From contig MU657694.1 of the NCBI GenBank assembly GCA_026770575.1, positions 13,445 to 26,044 of the forward strand: a DNA stretch of 12,600 bases, read 5' to 3'. Numbering within the stretch: position 1 is the stretch's first letter; the number at the start of each line of letters is the position of its first letter. Both the position numbers and the translations under genes were made by a program. The stretch comes from Pelagophyceae sp. CCMP2097 (Eukaryota; Sar; Pelagophyceae). Of the stretch, positions 1 to 8,326 are shown in pieces. The notes beneath the pieces were generated by a model, which worked only from the letters and a program-made list of their open reading frames with translations, had not been told where the DNA came from and did not search any database.

Positions 1-96
1 AAATCGCGAACCCGGCTCACTGACCTCCGCCGATTTAACGTCAAATGCAAGGTCACTTTAGTTTTTTTATTGAAAGGCTCATTTTCACCCCCTACC

Positions 97-135
97 AAGG
101 GGGTGGCGAAAAAACAGTGGGCCGCAACATGACAC
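97..135 (+). repeat. Left terminal inverted repeat, inner core
   Basis: These 39 bases pair with 1675-1713 with three mismatches. Just outside, five C (88-92) and five G (99-103) could form a small hairpin around TACCAA. An outer arm at 40-56 extends the repeat. Confidence 0.8.
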
Positions 136-284
136 ATTGACGTTCACCTCAAAAATCTAGTTAGTTAGCTCCCAACGGTCATTCAACGGACATTAAAGGA
201 GCCCATAAACGGCCCGGATGGAGCCATAACCTCTCGCCAGGCCCTGGCTTGCGCTGCATTGCGATGAAGCCTCGCGGCGCGGCT

Positions 285-1479
285 ATGTCGAAGCCCGATT
301 GGGCTAATGTCGCCGAGAGCGCCAAGGCCTTGAAGTCCGACTGGGCCCACCGGACTCGCGGCCCGGGCTCATTCCAGTACACCGTCAAAGTTCCTCTTCC
401 CGTCCGGCAGACCGACGGCGTGCATCGACGTCGAGCAGTTCAACGCCAAGGGCGTGCAAGTCATCGGCGTCGTCGTCAAGGTGCTCGTCGTCGAGCCGCC
501 GACGGAAGGCGCGCCAGAAGTCGCGAGCTGGTTCGTCGGCGGCCCCGTCGGGGAGACGGTGCAGATCCCGGCAGGCCAAACGTGCATGATCAACACGTCG
601 CTGCTGGTCGAGGACGCCGCCGCCGACGACGAGCCGCGGGTTATGCAGCTGCGGTGATCTGTCGAGGTGGAGCTCCTCCGCAATGCGGCGGCCCTGCTCT
701 TCGAGGAGTGGAACGCGCTGCCGACGCCGCTACGCCCGCCGCTCGTCTTGGCGGCGTCTGCGTTTGACACGCTCCCGTACCGCAACTGACGCGGCGAATA
801 TCTCGTGGTGTTAGGCAGTGTCGACGACATCACGCCGGCGCACTCGATAGGCAAGGCGGGCTCCCAGCGGCGGAAGAGCAACATGCGGCGCATCCCGTGC
901 GCGTTTGACGGCTGCGAGGAGCGCTTCGATGCTGCCTTGATGCGCCAGCACGTCGGCTACCACTTGCTGCACGACTCCAAGGCGGTGCTCAGGGTCCCAT
1001 GCGGCCTCTGTGGCGTGCACCCCGCATCACACTTCGGCGACGAGACGCTCGGGTGTTCGGCGTGGCTCGAGAAGAAGGGCCCGACGCTGAAGCCGCACCA
1101 CCGATGCAAGGTCGTCGGCCAGATCGTGTACTCGCACGCGTGCGCCAAGAAGTTCACCAAGGGCGCGCCGTCGACGAACCACCTCATTCAGTGCCCCGAG
1201 TGCCCGCCGAACCCGGTGCTGCGGTACTTCTGGAAGTACCGGTGCATGCGGGCGCACTGGGAGGCCTCGCATCCTTCGATCACGATGCCCGCGTCGTTCG
1301 TGGCCGACCTTAAGATCACGGACGCCGAGCGCGACGGTCTCCTGAAGTTCAAGACGCCCACTACCAAGTCGAAGGCCAAGAAGCGCCGCAGGAACGACGC
1401 TGCTGCGGCGCCAGAGAAGGCGGCCAACGTGCGGCGCCAGACGGCAGCGGCCGACGCCTGGACCGCAAACCGGCGCTGA
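285..1479 (+). pseudogene. Interrupted element ORF ending in a C2H2-like zinc-binding module
   Basis: Protein-like sequence starts at ATG 285 (MSKPDW) or ATG 264. It changes frame near 411-420, a one-base shift, and then runs in a single frame to TGA 1477-1479, interrupted only by TGAs at 655 and 787. The segment between the two TGAs still reads as protein (VEVELLRNAAALLFEEW). The last part (from ATG 883, about 199 residues) has ordered Cys/His pairs: IPCAFDGC, MRQHVGYH, PCGLCG, GCSAWL, a lone C, TNHLIQCPEC, FWKYRCMRAHWEASHP, then a basic tail rich in Lys and Arg. This suggests zinc and nucleic-acid binding. A 42-nt GT-AG intron (about 773-814) would remove the second TGA in frame. The first could only be removed by an implausible 27-nt intron, and the frameshift stays unexplained. 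It is either a decayed gene or a sequence with errors; the 883-1479 part alone could still be translated. Confidence 0.5.
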
Positions 1480-1602
1480 ACCGACCGAGCCAGGTGGCAG
1501 CGGCCGGCGCCTGCCAGTGGGCCGCCAGCCGGCGCTGAACCAACCGTCGAGGTGGCGGCGGCCGGCGCCTGGGCCGCCAGACGGCGCTAACCACCGAGAC
1601 GG
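1444..1602 (+). repeat. Three degenerate 48-58 bp tandem repeats
   Basis: Units start at 1444, 1497 and 1555. Each begins GC(A/G)GCGGCCG(A/G)CGCCTG and contains (C/A)CGGCGCT(G/A)A before a spacer. The stop codon of the zinc-finger frame lies in unit 1, so units 2 and 3 look like extra copies of the gene's 3' end. They lie inside the inverted-repeat element. Confidence 0.7.
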
Positions 1603-1674
1603 GTCCATCGTAAAAAATTCAAATTTTACACCACACAGAAACCTGGGTCGGGAGCCGCAAATCTAGGTTACTTA

Positions 1675-1713
1675 GTGTCATGTTGCTGCCCACTGTTTTT
1701 CCGCCGCCCCCTT
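1675..1713 (-). repeat. Right terminal inverted repeat, inner core
   Basis: This is the reverse-complement partner of 97-135 (36/39 identical). The outer arm continues at 1723-1741 and matches 40-56 with small gaps. Confidence 0.8.
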
Positions 1714-1797
1714 GCCCCTACTGTGACTTTTGCAAACTGACAACCCGCCCCGTTAGACGGCGTTACCGCGCGCTCTCCAATCGATAGAGCCACCGCG

Positions 1798-2277
1798 ATG
1801 GGCTTCGGGGAGTCGACGGGCTCCAGCGCCACGCCGGCTGCCGTCCCCGAGGCCGCGACGCCCGTGGCCACGGAACCTGCCGCCGCGCCGCCCGCGGAGC
1901 CCACCGCACCCGCGCCGCCCGCGCCGCCCCCCGCGTACACGCCGGTCGACGTGGCCGCGGCAACCCCGCGGCGCCCACGTACACCGAGCCGGCGGCCGCG
2001 GAGCCGGCGGCCGCTGTCCCGGCGCCCTTCCATGGAACTGGTGCGTCCCGGGGCGCCGGGGCCGGGCCAGGGGCATGAAGACTGGTGCGTGCCAGTGGCA
2101 CGTCTGCATGCCGGTGTGAAAGTCTCTCGTGGAATTCAAAGGGCGCGAGGCGACTCGAAATGGCGCGAGGCGATTCAAAGTGACCGTTATGCCCGGTTTG
2201 CGGCTTCGTGTGCCCCGTTGCGGGCGTCTTCGCGGGTCGGGATGTTGGTTTTACAGGGTTTAACAGCTGGCGTATGA
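1798..2277 (+). CDS. Pro/Ala-rich ORF, doubtful
   Basis: ATG 1798 has a good context (accgcgATGg). The first 58 or so residues are a plausible low-complexity Ala/Pro/Thr segment (ATPAAVPEAATPVATEP). After about 1965 the listed frame becomes Arg-rich shadow sequence, while another frame keeps the Ala/Pro/Glu style (PAAPTYTEPAAAEPAAAVP) and stops at about 2077. This fits a frameshift, an unseen splice, or simple GC-rich non-coding DNA. No domain is recognised. It begins 57 bases outside the inverted-repeat element and points at the 3' end of the transporter gene. Confidence 0.2.
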   Translation: MGFGESTGSSATPAAVPEAATPVATEPAAAPPAEPTAPAPPAPPPAYTPVDVAAATPRRPRTPSRRPRSRRPLSRRPSMELVRPGAPGPGQGHEDWCVPVARLHAGVKVSRGIQRARGDSKWREAIQSDRYARFAASCAPLRASSRVGMLVLQGLTAGV

Positions 2278-2466
2278 ACATGTGCTGGCGTTTGTACAGG
2301 GAGGCGTGGACTCGGGGATGCGCCCTTTCGACGGGGCCCGCGACCGGCGCGTGGGTGCAAGTGTACGTTGCGCGGTGCCTCGTCGTCATGCGACGCCTGG
2401 CACGGGGCCAGCTCGCGTCGAGGGTCGCGGCTCGGACGCGCGACGCAGCCGCGCCTCGGCTGCTGC

Positions 2467-4329
2467 TCACTCCACGACCTTGGCCACGGCGACTGCCTTG
2501 GCGAGGGCGTCGCTGATCGCGGCGCCTTTGGCGCAGTTGAGGCAGTCGCACGCGGCGGGGTGCACGCAGGCCGTCTTCTTGCCGGGCACGCCGGCCTCGG
2601 CGAGCGTCAGGTCCGGCAGCGTCCGCGCGCGGTCGTCCTTGTTGAGGAAGTACGCGATGAAAGCGGCTCCGTAGAGGCCGAAGAAGTAGGCGTGGTCGAT
2701 ACCCGAGTACTGCGCCATGAAGACGAAGTTGATGAAGATGGCCACGCCCGGGAGGAAGGGCACAAGCGGCGCGCGGAAGCGGTCCGCGTCGGCGATGTCC
2801 GGCGGCGCGCAGCGCCGCTTGAGGAAGATCAGCGACTTAAACGACTGCACCAGGAGCGCGATGCCGAACGCGAGGCAGACGGCGCTGTCGCGTTTGCCGT
2901 GCGGCGACTGGTGGCCCGAGATCTTCGGCAGCGCGACGCCGAGCCAGAGGATGTACGCCGCGCCGGGGAGCCAGAGGCAGGCGAGGCAGACGAGACTACG
3001 GTCCGCCGCGGGGTCGCGGAGCTCGCCGCCGTTGCCGACGCGCGTGGAGATGAGCGAGGCGTTTGTGATGTTGAAGCCGAAGAGGACGCCGAGGTTGATC
3101 ATATTCCAGAGCACGGAGAAGGGGACGACGAGGGCGATGACGGAGAGTGTGGCGCCGGTCCAGAACGTCCCGACGCCGAAGATGTCGGCGCCGTTGAAGC
3201 GCATGCGCTTGGCGAACGCACTCGGCAGGAGGCCGTCCTCGCCGAGGGCGGCCATGACCTCGGGCTGCGGCAGGAAGGAGAGGAGGACGACGAGCGGGAG
3301 GAGGATGACCTCGCCGATGACCGTGATCCACTGCGCCCAGACCAAGCCTTGGCGGTGGAAGCCTTCCTGAAATGAGGCGTCCGTATAATCGCCGTCGTCG
3401 TCGGCGCCGAGGCGGTAGACCCAGGACAGCGAGAGCTGCGCCAGGAAGGAGAGGACGGCGGCGCCGCCGAGCGTGCCCGCGATGGCACGCGGCATGATCT
3501 TCTTCGGGTTCTCCGCGCGCGCGGCCATGCACACCACCTCGTCGAAGCCGATGAAGCCGAAGAAGAGGAGTGACGTGCCCGAGGTGATGCCCGTGCCGCC
3601 CTTTTCCATAAAGGGCGTGCTCGAAAAGTTGTGCTCGCTGCCCGCCCAAAACCCGATGATGATCATGAAGATGACCAGGGCCACCTTGGACACGGTGAAG
3701 ACGTTGATCACGCGCGTGGATAGCGACGCGCCGGCGGCGACGACGAGGACGCAGACGACCTGGATGATCAAAGCGAGGTAGTCGAGGTAGTAGTCGGACG
3801 CGCCGTAGGCGGTGGAGTACCAGTTGCCCCCGATGAGGCCCTGCATCGTCGAGGACCAGCTCCGCGCGACGCCCGCCCCGGAGAGGCCGTACTCCAGCGT
3901 CAAAGACACGGCGCCGGCGACGGCGGCGAACTCGCCGAGCGCGTACGACGCGTAGGCGTACGTCGAGCCGCGCGTCGGCACGACGGTGGACATCTCCATG
4001 TACGAAAACGCCGAGAGGAAGCAGACGGCGCCGCCGATGATCCAGCAGACGCAAGACGCCGGCCCCGCCACGGGCAGCACCTGGCCCGTGAGTACGAAGA
4101 CGCCCGATCCCACCGTGCCGCCGATGCCGATGCAGAGCAGGTCGAAGAGCGTGAGCTGAGGCGAGTCCCTAGCGCGCGGCGTATGTTAGCGACGGTGTTG
4201 AGCGCCCCCGACCGACGGGGACGGCGCCCGAACAGACGTGCCTCACTTCGAGTGCTCGGCGTCGCGGAGGGCCTCGACCGCAAACATGCCCAGCGTCTTC
4301 CGCCTCCGCAGCGCGCTGAGGAGCGGCAT
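2467..4329 (-). CDS. Cationic amino-acid transporter (APC superfamily, CAT type)
   Basis: Two exons, 4329-4247 and 4168-2467, give 594 residues. The 78-nt intron (4246-4169) has donor AA|GTGAGG, a CTAAC branch-point sequence and acceptor CTAG|G. The start is the only in-frame ATG in exon 1 with a fair context (GCCATGC). After a short cytoplasmic N-terminus (MPLLSALRRRKTLGMF) comes the family signature LTLFDLLCIGIGGTVGSGVF (TM1). Later come AGPAS, GFIGFDEV with AENPKKIMPRAI, and LLPQP-type sequence (FLPQPEVMAALGEDGLLP). The C-terminal APC domain reads FRAPLVPFLPGVAIFIN. Twelve to fourteen membrane spans are expected. CAT proteins carry basic and other amino acids across the plasma or vacuolar membrane; substrate and site are not readable here. 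The acidic loop DDDGDY lies between spans. The tail has four clustered cysteines (C562, C568, C570, C573). Length is normal for the family. Confidence 0.9.
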
Positions 4330-4439
4330 GGCGCGGCCGACGAAGACGGCCCGACGGATTTCGGCGCTGACTCGCGGATCGACGGAAGCTGGAACTCGCG
4401 GCTCGTCGAGACGGATTGGAGTTTGGACGAGAATTCCTA

Positions 4440-4560
4440 GATTTAGGGTACAAGGATTGAAGCGAAATTCCCAAAAGTAAGACAGATTTATTTTTTAAAA
4501 GCTGCTTTTGGGCGGTTAGATATAAAAATGGTGATCGTGACGCTTCAAACTTTTAAAAGG
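4440..4560 (-). promoter_or_regulatory. AT-rich presumed promoter of the transporter gene
   Basis: The sequence switches from GC-rich to AT-rich just upstream of exon 1 of the transporter. Read on the minus strand it has TTTATATCTAACC (about 4517-4530) and a TTTTAAAAAATAAATC tract (about 4485-4500), 150-200 bases before the ATG. A TATA role is inferred from position only. Two copies of AAAATGG(T/C)GATC(G/A)T lie at about 4526 and 4575. Confidence 0.35.
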
Positions 4561-4611
4561 TAGTGTTATTCACGAAAATGGCGATCATCCGCTCAGGTCT
4601 CAAACCAAGAA

Positions 4612-4789
4612 CGTGACGTTGAGCAAGCGATTGGCTAGCATCGCAAAGTCGGCTCGCTCGTTTCAGTGTCCCTTTGAGCTTCGCACATACACGACGACAT
4701 ATTACGGACGGAAGAAGCGTCAAGTGACGACGAGCATTGGGAGCGACCCGCAAGCCCTGCTCGCGACGCTGCGCCGGCACCGGCGCTGA
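4612..4789 (+). other. Short open frame, possible gene fragment
   Basis: A plus-strand frame opens after a TGA near 4538 and runs to TGA 4787-4789. It has no ATG (first GTG 4612). The translation is unusually protein-like for this GC-rich window (FQCPFELRTYTTTYYGRKKR, ending LLATLRRHRR). An AATAAA lies downstream at 4916-4921. It could be a 3'-exon remnant, an element fragment or chance. No family is recognised. Confidence 0.2.
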
Positions 4790-4862
4790 AGGCAGCAGCG
4801 GTCGTCGCGCCGGACAGGACCGGACCGGCGCACGTGCGTTCCAGCGTCCCTTTGCCTCACAT
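4659..4862 (+). repeat. Pair of degenerate direct repeats of about 26 bp
   Basis: CGTTTCAGTGTCCCTTTG at 4659-4676, continuing to CGCACAT, recurs as CGTTCCAGCGTCCCTTTG at 4837-4854, continuing to CTCACAT. The copies are 178 bases apart. This suggests duplicated or repeat-derived DNA. Confidence 0.45.
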
Positions 4863-5942
4863 CCCTCCAGAGCCTAACATACAGTCAGACGAGCGCCATC
4901 CCACGCTCGTTTCGCAATAAAAAAATATCACGGCGAGAGCGACCCCGCGCTGCAGCAGCCTCGGCGAACTCTTTCTATAGTACGGACGGGTCCATTATGC
5001 GGCTGCGACATAGGTGCGCAGCCAAGTCTCCAGCGGCGCGGGCCCAGACCTACAGCCGCGGCCGCGCGCCCGTCGATCCACCGCGGCCCCGTCGACGCTG
5101 ACCGGCACGTGCGCGCGTCGACGCCGACGCAGGGCGGGCGCCGTCCGAGGTCCGAGGAAGTAAACAAGCCACGTCTGTTTCGGCCTAATAGTTTGACATC
5201 CGGGGACTGGTTCGATTTGGCACGCTTCAGGTGCGCCACAGACTTGCGGGATGCCTCGGGTAAGGTCATACGAGTGTGCTGCCGGAAAAGTCGTATTTTA
5301 GCGTACATCCGGGCACCGCTGAACCTGAAGGACCACCTTGCGCAGCACCCCAAACGCCGCCGCCGCCAAACGCGCGGCCCAAATGCCGTTGTTTCGCGGA
5401 CGCTCGCACTTTCCCAGAGAAACGACCGCGGGCCCCAAAGCTCAGAGCGCGCGCGCCCCTCATTCCCGTCGAACCAGCTTATAGATGTCAAACCGCCCGC
5501 TTTTGCTTCTCCGATTCCGAAATCGATACATGTACCCAACGGCGGTCTTCATCGACAACTCGACCAGGGTCCGGCTCCCCGTCCTCAGCAACTGCCGGCT
5601 CTGACCGCCGCCACGCGCGACATTCTCTCCACCACCAACATCAACTCAACTCGCACCGCACCACCCGTATCACCCTCGACCGTGACACGCCGCAGTTCGA
5701 CCACCCCGACTACATCGGGCCACTCCGGCACCAAGCCCGCCCCGCGCCGACCCAAAACACACCCAAACATCGGCCACGCCGTCCGCCGGCCCACACTATG
5801 CTGGTATGCCTAGCCCGCTATCGCGCGCCTCGGCGTGCGTGTATAAGGCCCACCCACCCTCGAACTGAGCCGCCGGAAGAATTACACCAGCCGGCTGACA
5901 TTGGTGCTGTTTAAAACCGACCGGGATTCCATCCAGTGAGTC
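4790..5942. other. Intergenic interval without a convincing gene
   Basis: Long frames exist on plus (5109-5813 and 5276-5914) and minus (4928-5539), but none shows a domain or consistent codon preference. The most protein-like piece is 5190-5340 plus (SGDWFDLARFRCATDLRDAS). From about 5555 to 5830 the plus strand is strongly C- and A-rich with few G, unlike the G+C-balanced genes. A TATAAGG sequence at about 5842 precedes the palindromic repeats. Confidence 0.5.
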
Positions 5943-6002
5943 GCACGAGTTGCATAACTCGTCGACGAGTTGCATAACTCGTCGACGAGCTGCATAACTC
6001 GT
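5943..6002. repeat. Three 20-bp palindromic tandem repeats
   Basis: Units 5943-5962, 5963-5982 and 5983-6002 follow CGACGAGTTGCATAACTCGT with one changed base in units 1 and 3. Each repeat junction makes an inverted repeat (CGACGAGTT and AACTCGTCG around GCAT), so the array can fold into consecutive hairpins or bind a dimeric factor. It lies 60 bases upstream of a TATA box. Confidence 0.9.
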
Positions 6003-6062
6003 CGCTCCTGATCAGGGCCGGCGGCCAGCCTGGTGTACTCCGCGTCTGCGCTTCTTTCCCGG

Positions 6063-6072
6063 GATATAAATA
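6063..6072 (+). promoter_or_regulatory. TATA box
   Basis: GATATAAATAATC is the best TATA match in the window, following GC-rich DNA with the palindromic array upstream. Transcription would start near 6090-6100. No convincing coding frame follows: the ATG at 6245 gives only 50 residues (MPREWFVRFAL, stop 6395-6397). The transcript, if any, may be non-coding. Confidence 0.4.
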
Positions 6073-6220
6073 ATCAACCCTCACATCACCTCACCCAAGA
6101 CTTTTAGAGATCTTCTTCTTATACTCCACTGAGGCTGAGGTCCCTTGCTTGCTTAAGATCCACACTGGGTGGGGCTGGCCCAAGAGGGTATGCCTGACTA
6201 GTCGGTTCCAAAGGCTGGGT

Positions 6221-6240
6221 CCCGGACCAAAGGGTCCGGG
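6221..6240. other. Perfect 8-bp stem hairpin
   Basis: CCCGGACC pairs with GGTCCGGG across the four-base loop AAAG. It lies about 130 bases downstream of the presumed start from the 6063 TATA box and just before ATG 6245. No known RNA family is recognised. Confidence 0.5.
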
Positions 6241-6565
6241 TGCCATGCCGCGGGAGTGGTTTGTGCGCTTTGCGCTTGACCCCCTCATGCAAGTACGGGA
6301 CGCTAGGCACTTTGGCACTTTGGTCGTGTTCGTCGGGGAAGCCTTTTGGGGGGCGGTGGCGTCCCTTCCTTTGTTCATCATCAGACGTGACAATTGAATC
6401 GTGACAATTCTTTAAAGGGGCGCCGCGACACGCGCCGAGATTGCGGGCGACTCGACGGCGAGCCACGTCGAGTCCGCGCCGGGCGCCCGCGGCCGCTCCG
6501 TGGGCCGCCCGCGCGCCCAAACACAGAGGGCGCACGGCTCACACGCCGCCGGGCCGGGCCGGGGC

Positions 6566-7263
6566 CTAAGAGCCGGGGGCACCTTGGAGGCGGCGGCGGT
6601 CGGCGTTTTGCGACAACGATATCGCGGGCGCTGCGGGGGCGCACTCTTCCGCCGTGGTGCTAAAGGAGCCGAGGAGGCACCAGAAGGCCTGGACCTCGCC
6701 CGAGGGCACCCAGTGTCCGTCGCGGTCCTTTGCGAGTGGCGTGGGTCGCGCGTGGCCTCTCGAGTGGTAGAGCTGCGATGCGTGCATGCCGAGGGCCAGG
6801 TGCACCGCCGCTGCGCCACAGCCGAGGCCCAGTACAAAGCACGCCGCCCAGGCCTGCGGAGACGGCCTCGACGTCGCCAAAAGTTCCTCGGGCGCCCGGG
6901 CCGCAGGTGCGGGCACCTCGTCGCGTGACGCCGACCGTCGGAGCAGGGCGAGCGCCGCGCCTGCGGCGCCCGCGTCCGAGGCGTCCGCGGCGGGTCCGCC
7001 GCGCGTACCGTGGAGCATGGCGCGCCCCGGGTCAGCCGGCGCCGTGTCTTCCGGCGCCGCGCTGGCCGCGGCGAAGGGCACCTCTGCTGCCGTGAAAAAG
7101 TATATCTCCGCCGCCGTCGTCAGCGTGCCTGCGTCGAGGAACGTGCGGTTTGTGCCGCAGCGCATCGAGCGACTTACAGCAGCAGACGCAGAGGCCGAGC
7201 GCCGCGCCTTGGCCTGCGGTCGCACGCTTCCGGCGCGCTTGCAAGATTCCGGCGCTTCGAGGC
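6566..7263 (-). CDS. Possible terminal exon of the TMEM185-like gene, or a separate gene
   Basis: An open minus-strand frame with GC-rich codon endings ends at TAG 6566-6568. It reads MRCGTNRTFLDAGTLTTAAE from ATG 7165, then an Ala-rich region, one likely membrane helix (WAACFVLGLGCGAAAVHLAL) and a tail with DRDGHWVPSGEVQAFW. A 60-nt intron (7323-7264, donor C|GTGCGG, acceptor CTAAG|G) would join it in phase to the upstream TMEM185-like exons and replace their TAA stop, giving a 477-residue protein. Another reading uses the strong donor GTAAGT at 7177 with acceptor GACGCAG at 7129. Function is unknown. The DRDG segment recalls an EF-hand loop but is one residue short. Confidence 0.45.
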
Positions 7264-7264
7264 C

Positions 7265-8190
7265 TTAGCTCCGAGTGGAAGACGCCGGCGCTCGACGCCT
7301 CGCGAGCGTGTCGACGCCCGCACGCGCGCGGCGCGCGATGCCGCCGAGCGAGCCGATTAGGATGCCGCGCGCGAGCCATAGCGGCGCGAGGGCCCATGCG
7401 GCACTCTCGACGGTGCCGTCGAGGCGGAGGAGCGCGCCCGCGAACGCGAACCAGAGCAGCGCGTGGAGCGCCGCGCCAAGGCGGCCGCGCGCGCCGCGGC
7501 GCTTGATGAGGGCGCACGCGACGACGGCGCAGCCCTGGAGCGCGAGGGCGGCGACGCAGGCGCGCGCCTCGAGGCGCGCCCGCCGCCGCGGCGACGCGGC
7601 GGCGAGGGCGCCGCAGAGCTGCGCCTGCGCGAAGGCGACGCCGCAGAGGGCTGGGACCGACGCGACGACGCCGACGACGCCGCGACGCACGAGCGGCAGC
7701 GCGTCCTCGCGCAGCGCGTCCCCGGCGCTCGCCCCGAGTAACGAGCCGTACGTCGGCCTGCGGGCCCGAGTTCAACGTCTCCAAGAAGTCGCGGGGCCGC
7801 ATCGGTCCTCACGGGAGCGAGGGCACGCCGCTATGGAGTCGGAGCGCGGCGACGCGGAGCAGCGACCGGAGCTGCGTCGCGACGGCGACGCAATCGGCGG
7901 CCCAGAATGGCGCAAAGGCGGCGACGGCCCTGTGGCAGACAGTCCGCCGCGCGAAGCAAGGCGCTCCGGCGGCGAAGCCGACGCTCCGGCGGCGGTCCGA
8001 CGCACCGAGAGAGCCGCAGCTCCGTGCCGCCACGGACCCGCAGGGCGATGACGGCCGCGGCGCCGGCGAAGTGGAGCCAGACCACCGCCTGCGCGCCGCG
8101 GGCGACGAGCCACACGAGCGGCCCGATGGCGTCGGCGCGCCGCTTCTGAAACCGCACGAGCTTAGGAGGAGGCTGCTGATGAGGCCGCAT
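7265..8190 (-). CDS. TMEM185 (Fragile-X-F)-like multi-pass membrane protein
   Basis: Three exons join in phase: 8190-8006, 7929-7813 and 7757-7265. Introns are 76 nt (CG|GTGCGT to CCACAG|G) and 55 nt (CC|GTGAGG to CCGCAG|G, with a TTGAAC branch sequence). The product is 264 residues. The family mark is the repeated pattern of a membrane helix ending LRLDG, then an aromatic/hydrophobic stretch and PLW. Here it appears twice: VIALRVRG...AVAAFAPFWAADCV (about residues 47-75) and GALLRLDG...AWALAPLWLARG near the C-terminus. Between them lie VVGVVASVPALCGVAFAQAQ and CVAALALQGCAVVACALI, further likely helices. The start ATG 8190 follows CGACCCC, a weak context, but frames upstream show nothing better. 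TMEM185-type proteins are membrane proteins of unknown biochemical role. A longer form using 6566-7263 is possible. Confidence 0.6.
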
Positions 8191-8326
8191 GGGGTCGCCG
8201 TCAACGTCGCTCGTTGTGCGAACGGCCAACCGCGTCCACGTGCGTTCGAACACTGCGCAGTTGCTTCGATATCGCCAAAGAAACGTCGAGATCGGGGATC
8301 CGGATATCGGATCATATCCAATGCAA

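Larger units (their letters stand above)
40..1741 (+). mobile_element. TIR-bounded transposon-like element carrying one zinc-finger reading frame
   Basis: The two ends are inverted copies of each other. The inner core 97-135 matches the reverse complement of 1675-1713 at 36 of 39 positions. An outer, weaker arm (40-56 against 1723-1741) extends the symmetry. The left end has about 30 extra bases between the two arms. Between the ends lies one plus-strand reading frame with a Cys/His-rich C-terminus. No target-site duplication is convincing: an AAC trinucleotide flanks both outer arms, but three bases prove nothing. No transposase catalytic motif is visible, so this may be a non-autonomous element, a decayed autonomous one, or a gene captured between repeats. 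The superfamily cannot be assigned. Confidence 0.6.

Noticed and set aside
35..42. TTAA or AAC as transposon target-site duplication
   Set aside because: TTAA is present only on the left. AAC occurs on both sides but is too short to be meaningful.
285..1479. TGA read as a sense codon (altered code or selenocysteine)
   Set aside because: TGA terminates the transporter and PH-RGS-FHA frames, and no selenocysteine context was seen; decay or short introns explain the data better.
2996..4054. Long Arg-rich minus-strand ORF and the plus-strand ORFs at 2368-3375 and 2717-3370
   Set aside because: They are shadow frames of the amino-acid transporter, caused by high GC at codon third positions; no domain is seen in them.
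5205..5235. GGTTCGATT as a tRNA T-arm
   Set aside because: The flanking bases do not pair into a five-base T stem and no acceptor or anticodon arm is present.
4928..5539. 203-residue minus-strand ORF
   Set aside because: No domain, no consistent codon preference and an overlapping plus-strand frame of similar quality.
5943..6002. CRISPR array
   Set aside because: Units are contiguous with no unique spacers, and the DNA is eukaryotic.
6100..6140. AAGACTTTTAGAGATC as a U3 snoRNA 5' end
   Set aside because: It shares only a few bases with U3; boxes C' and D and the GAC/GUAG elements are not found.
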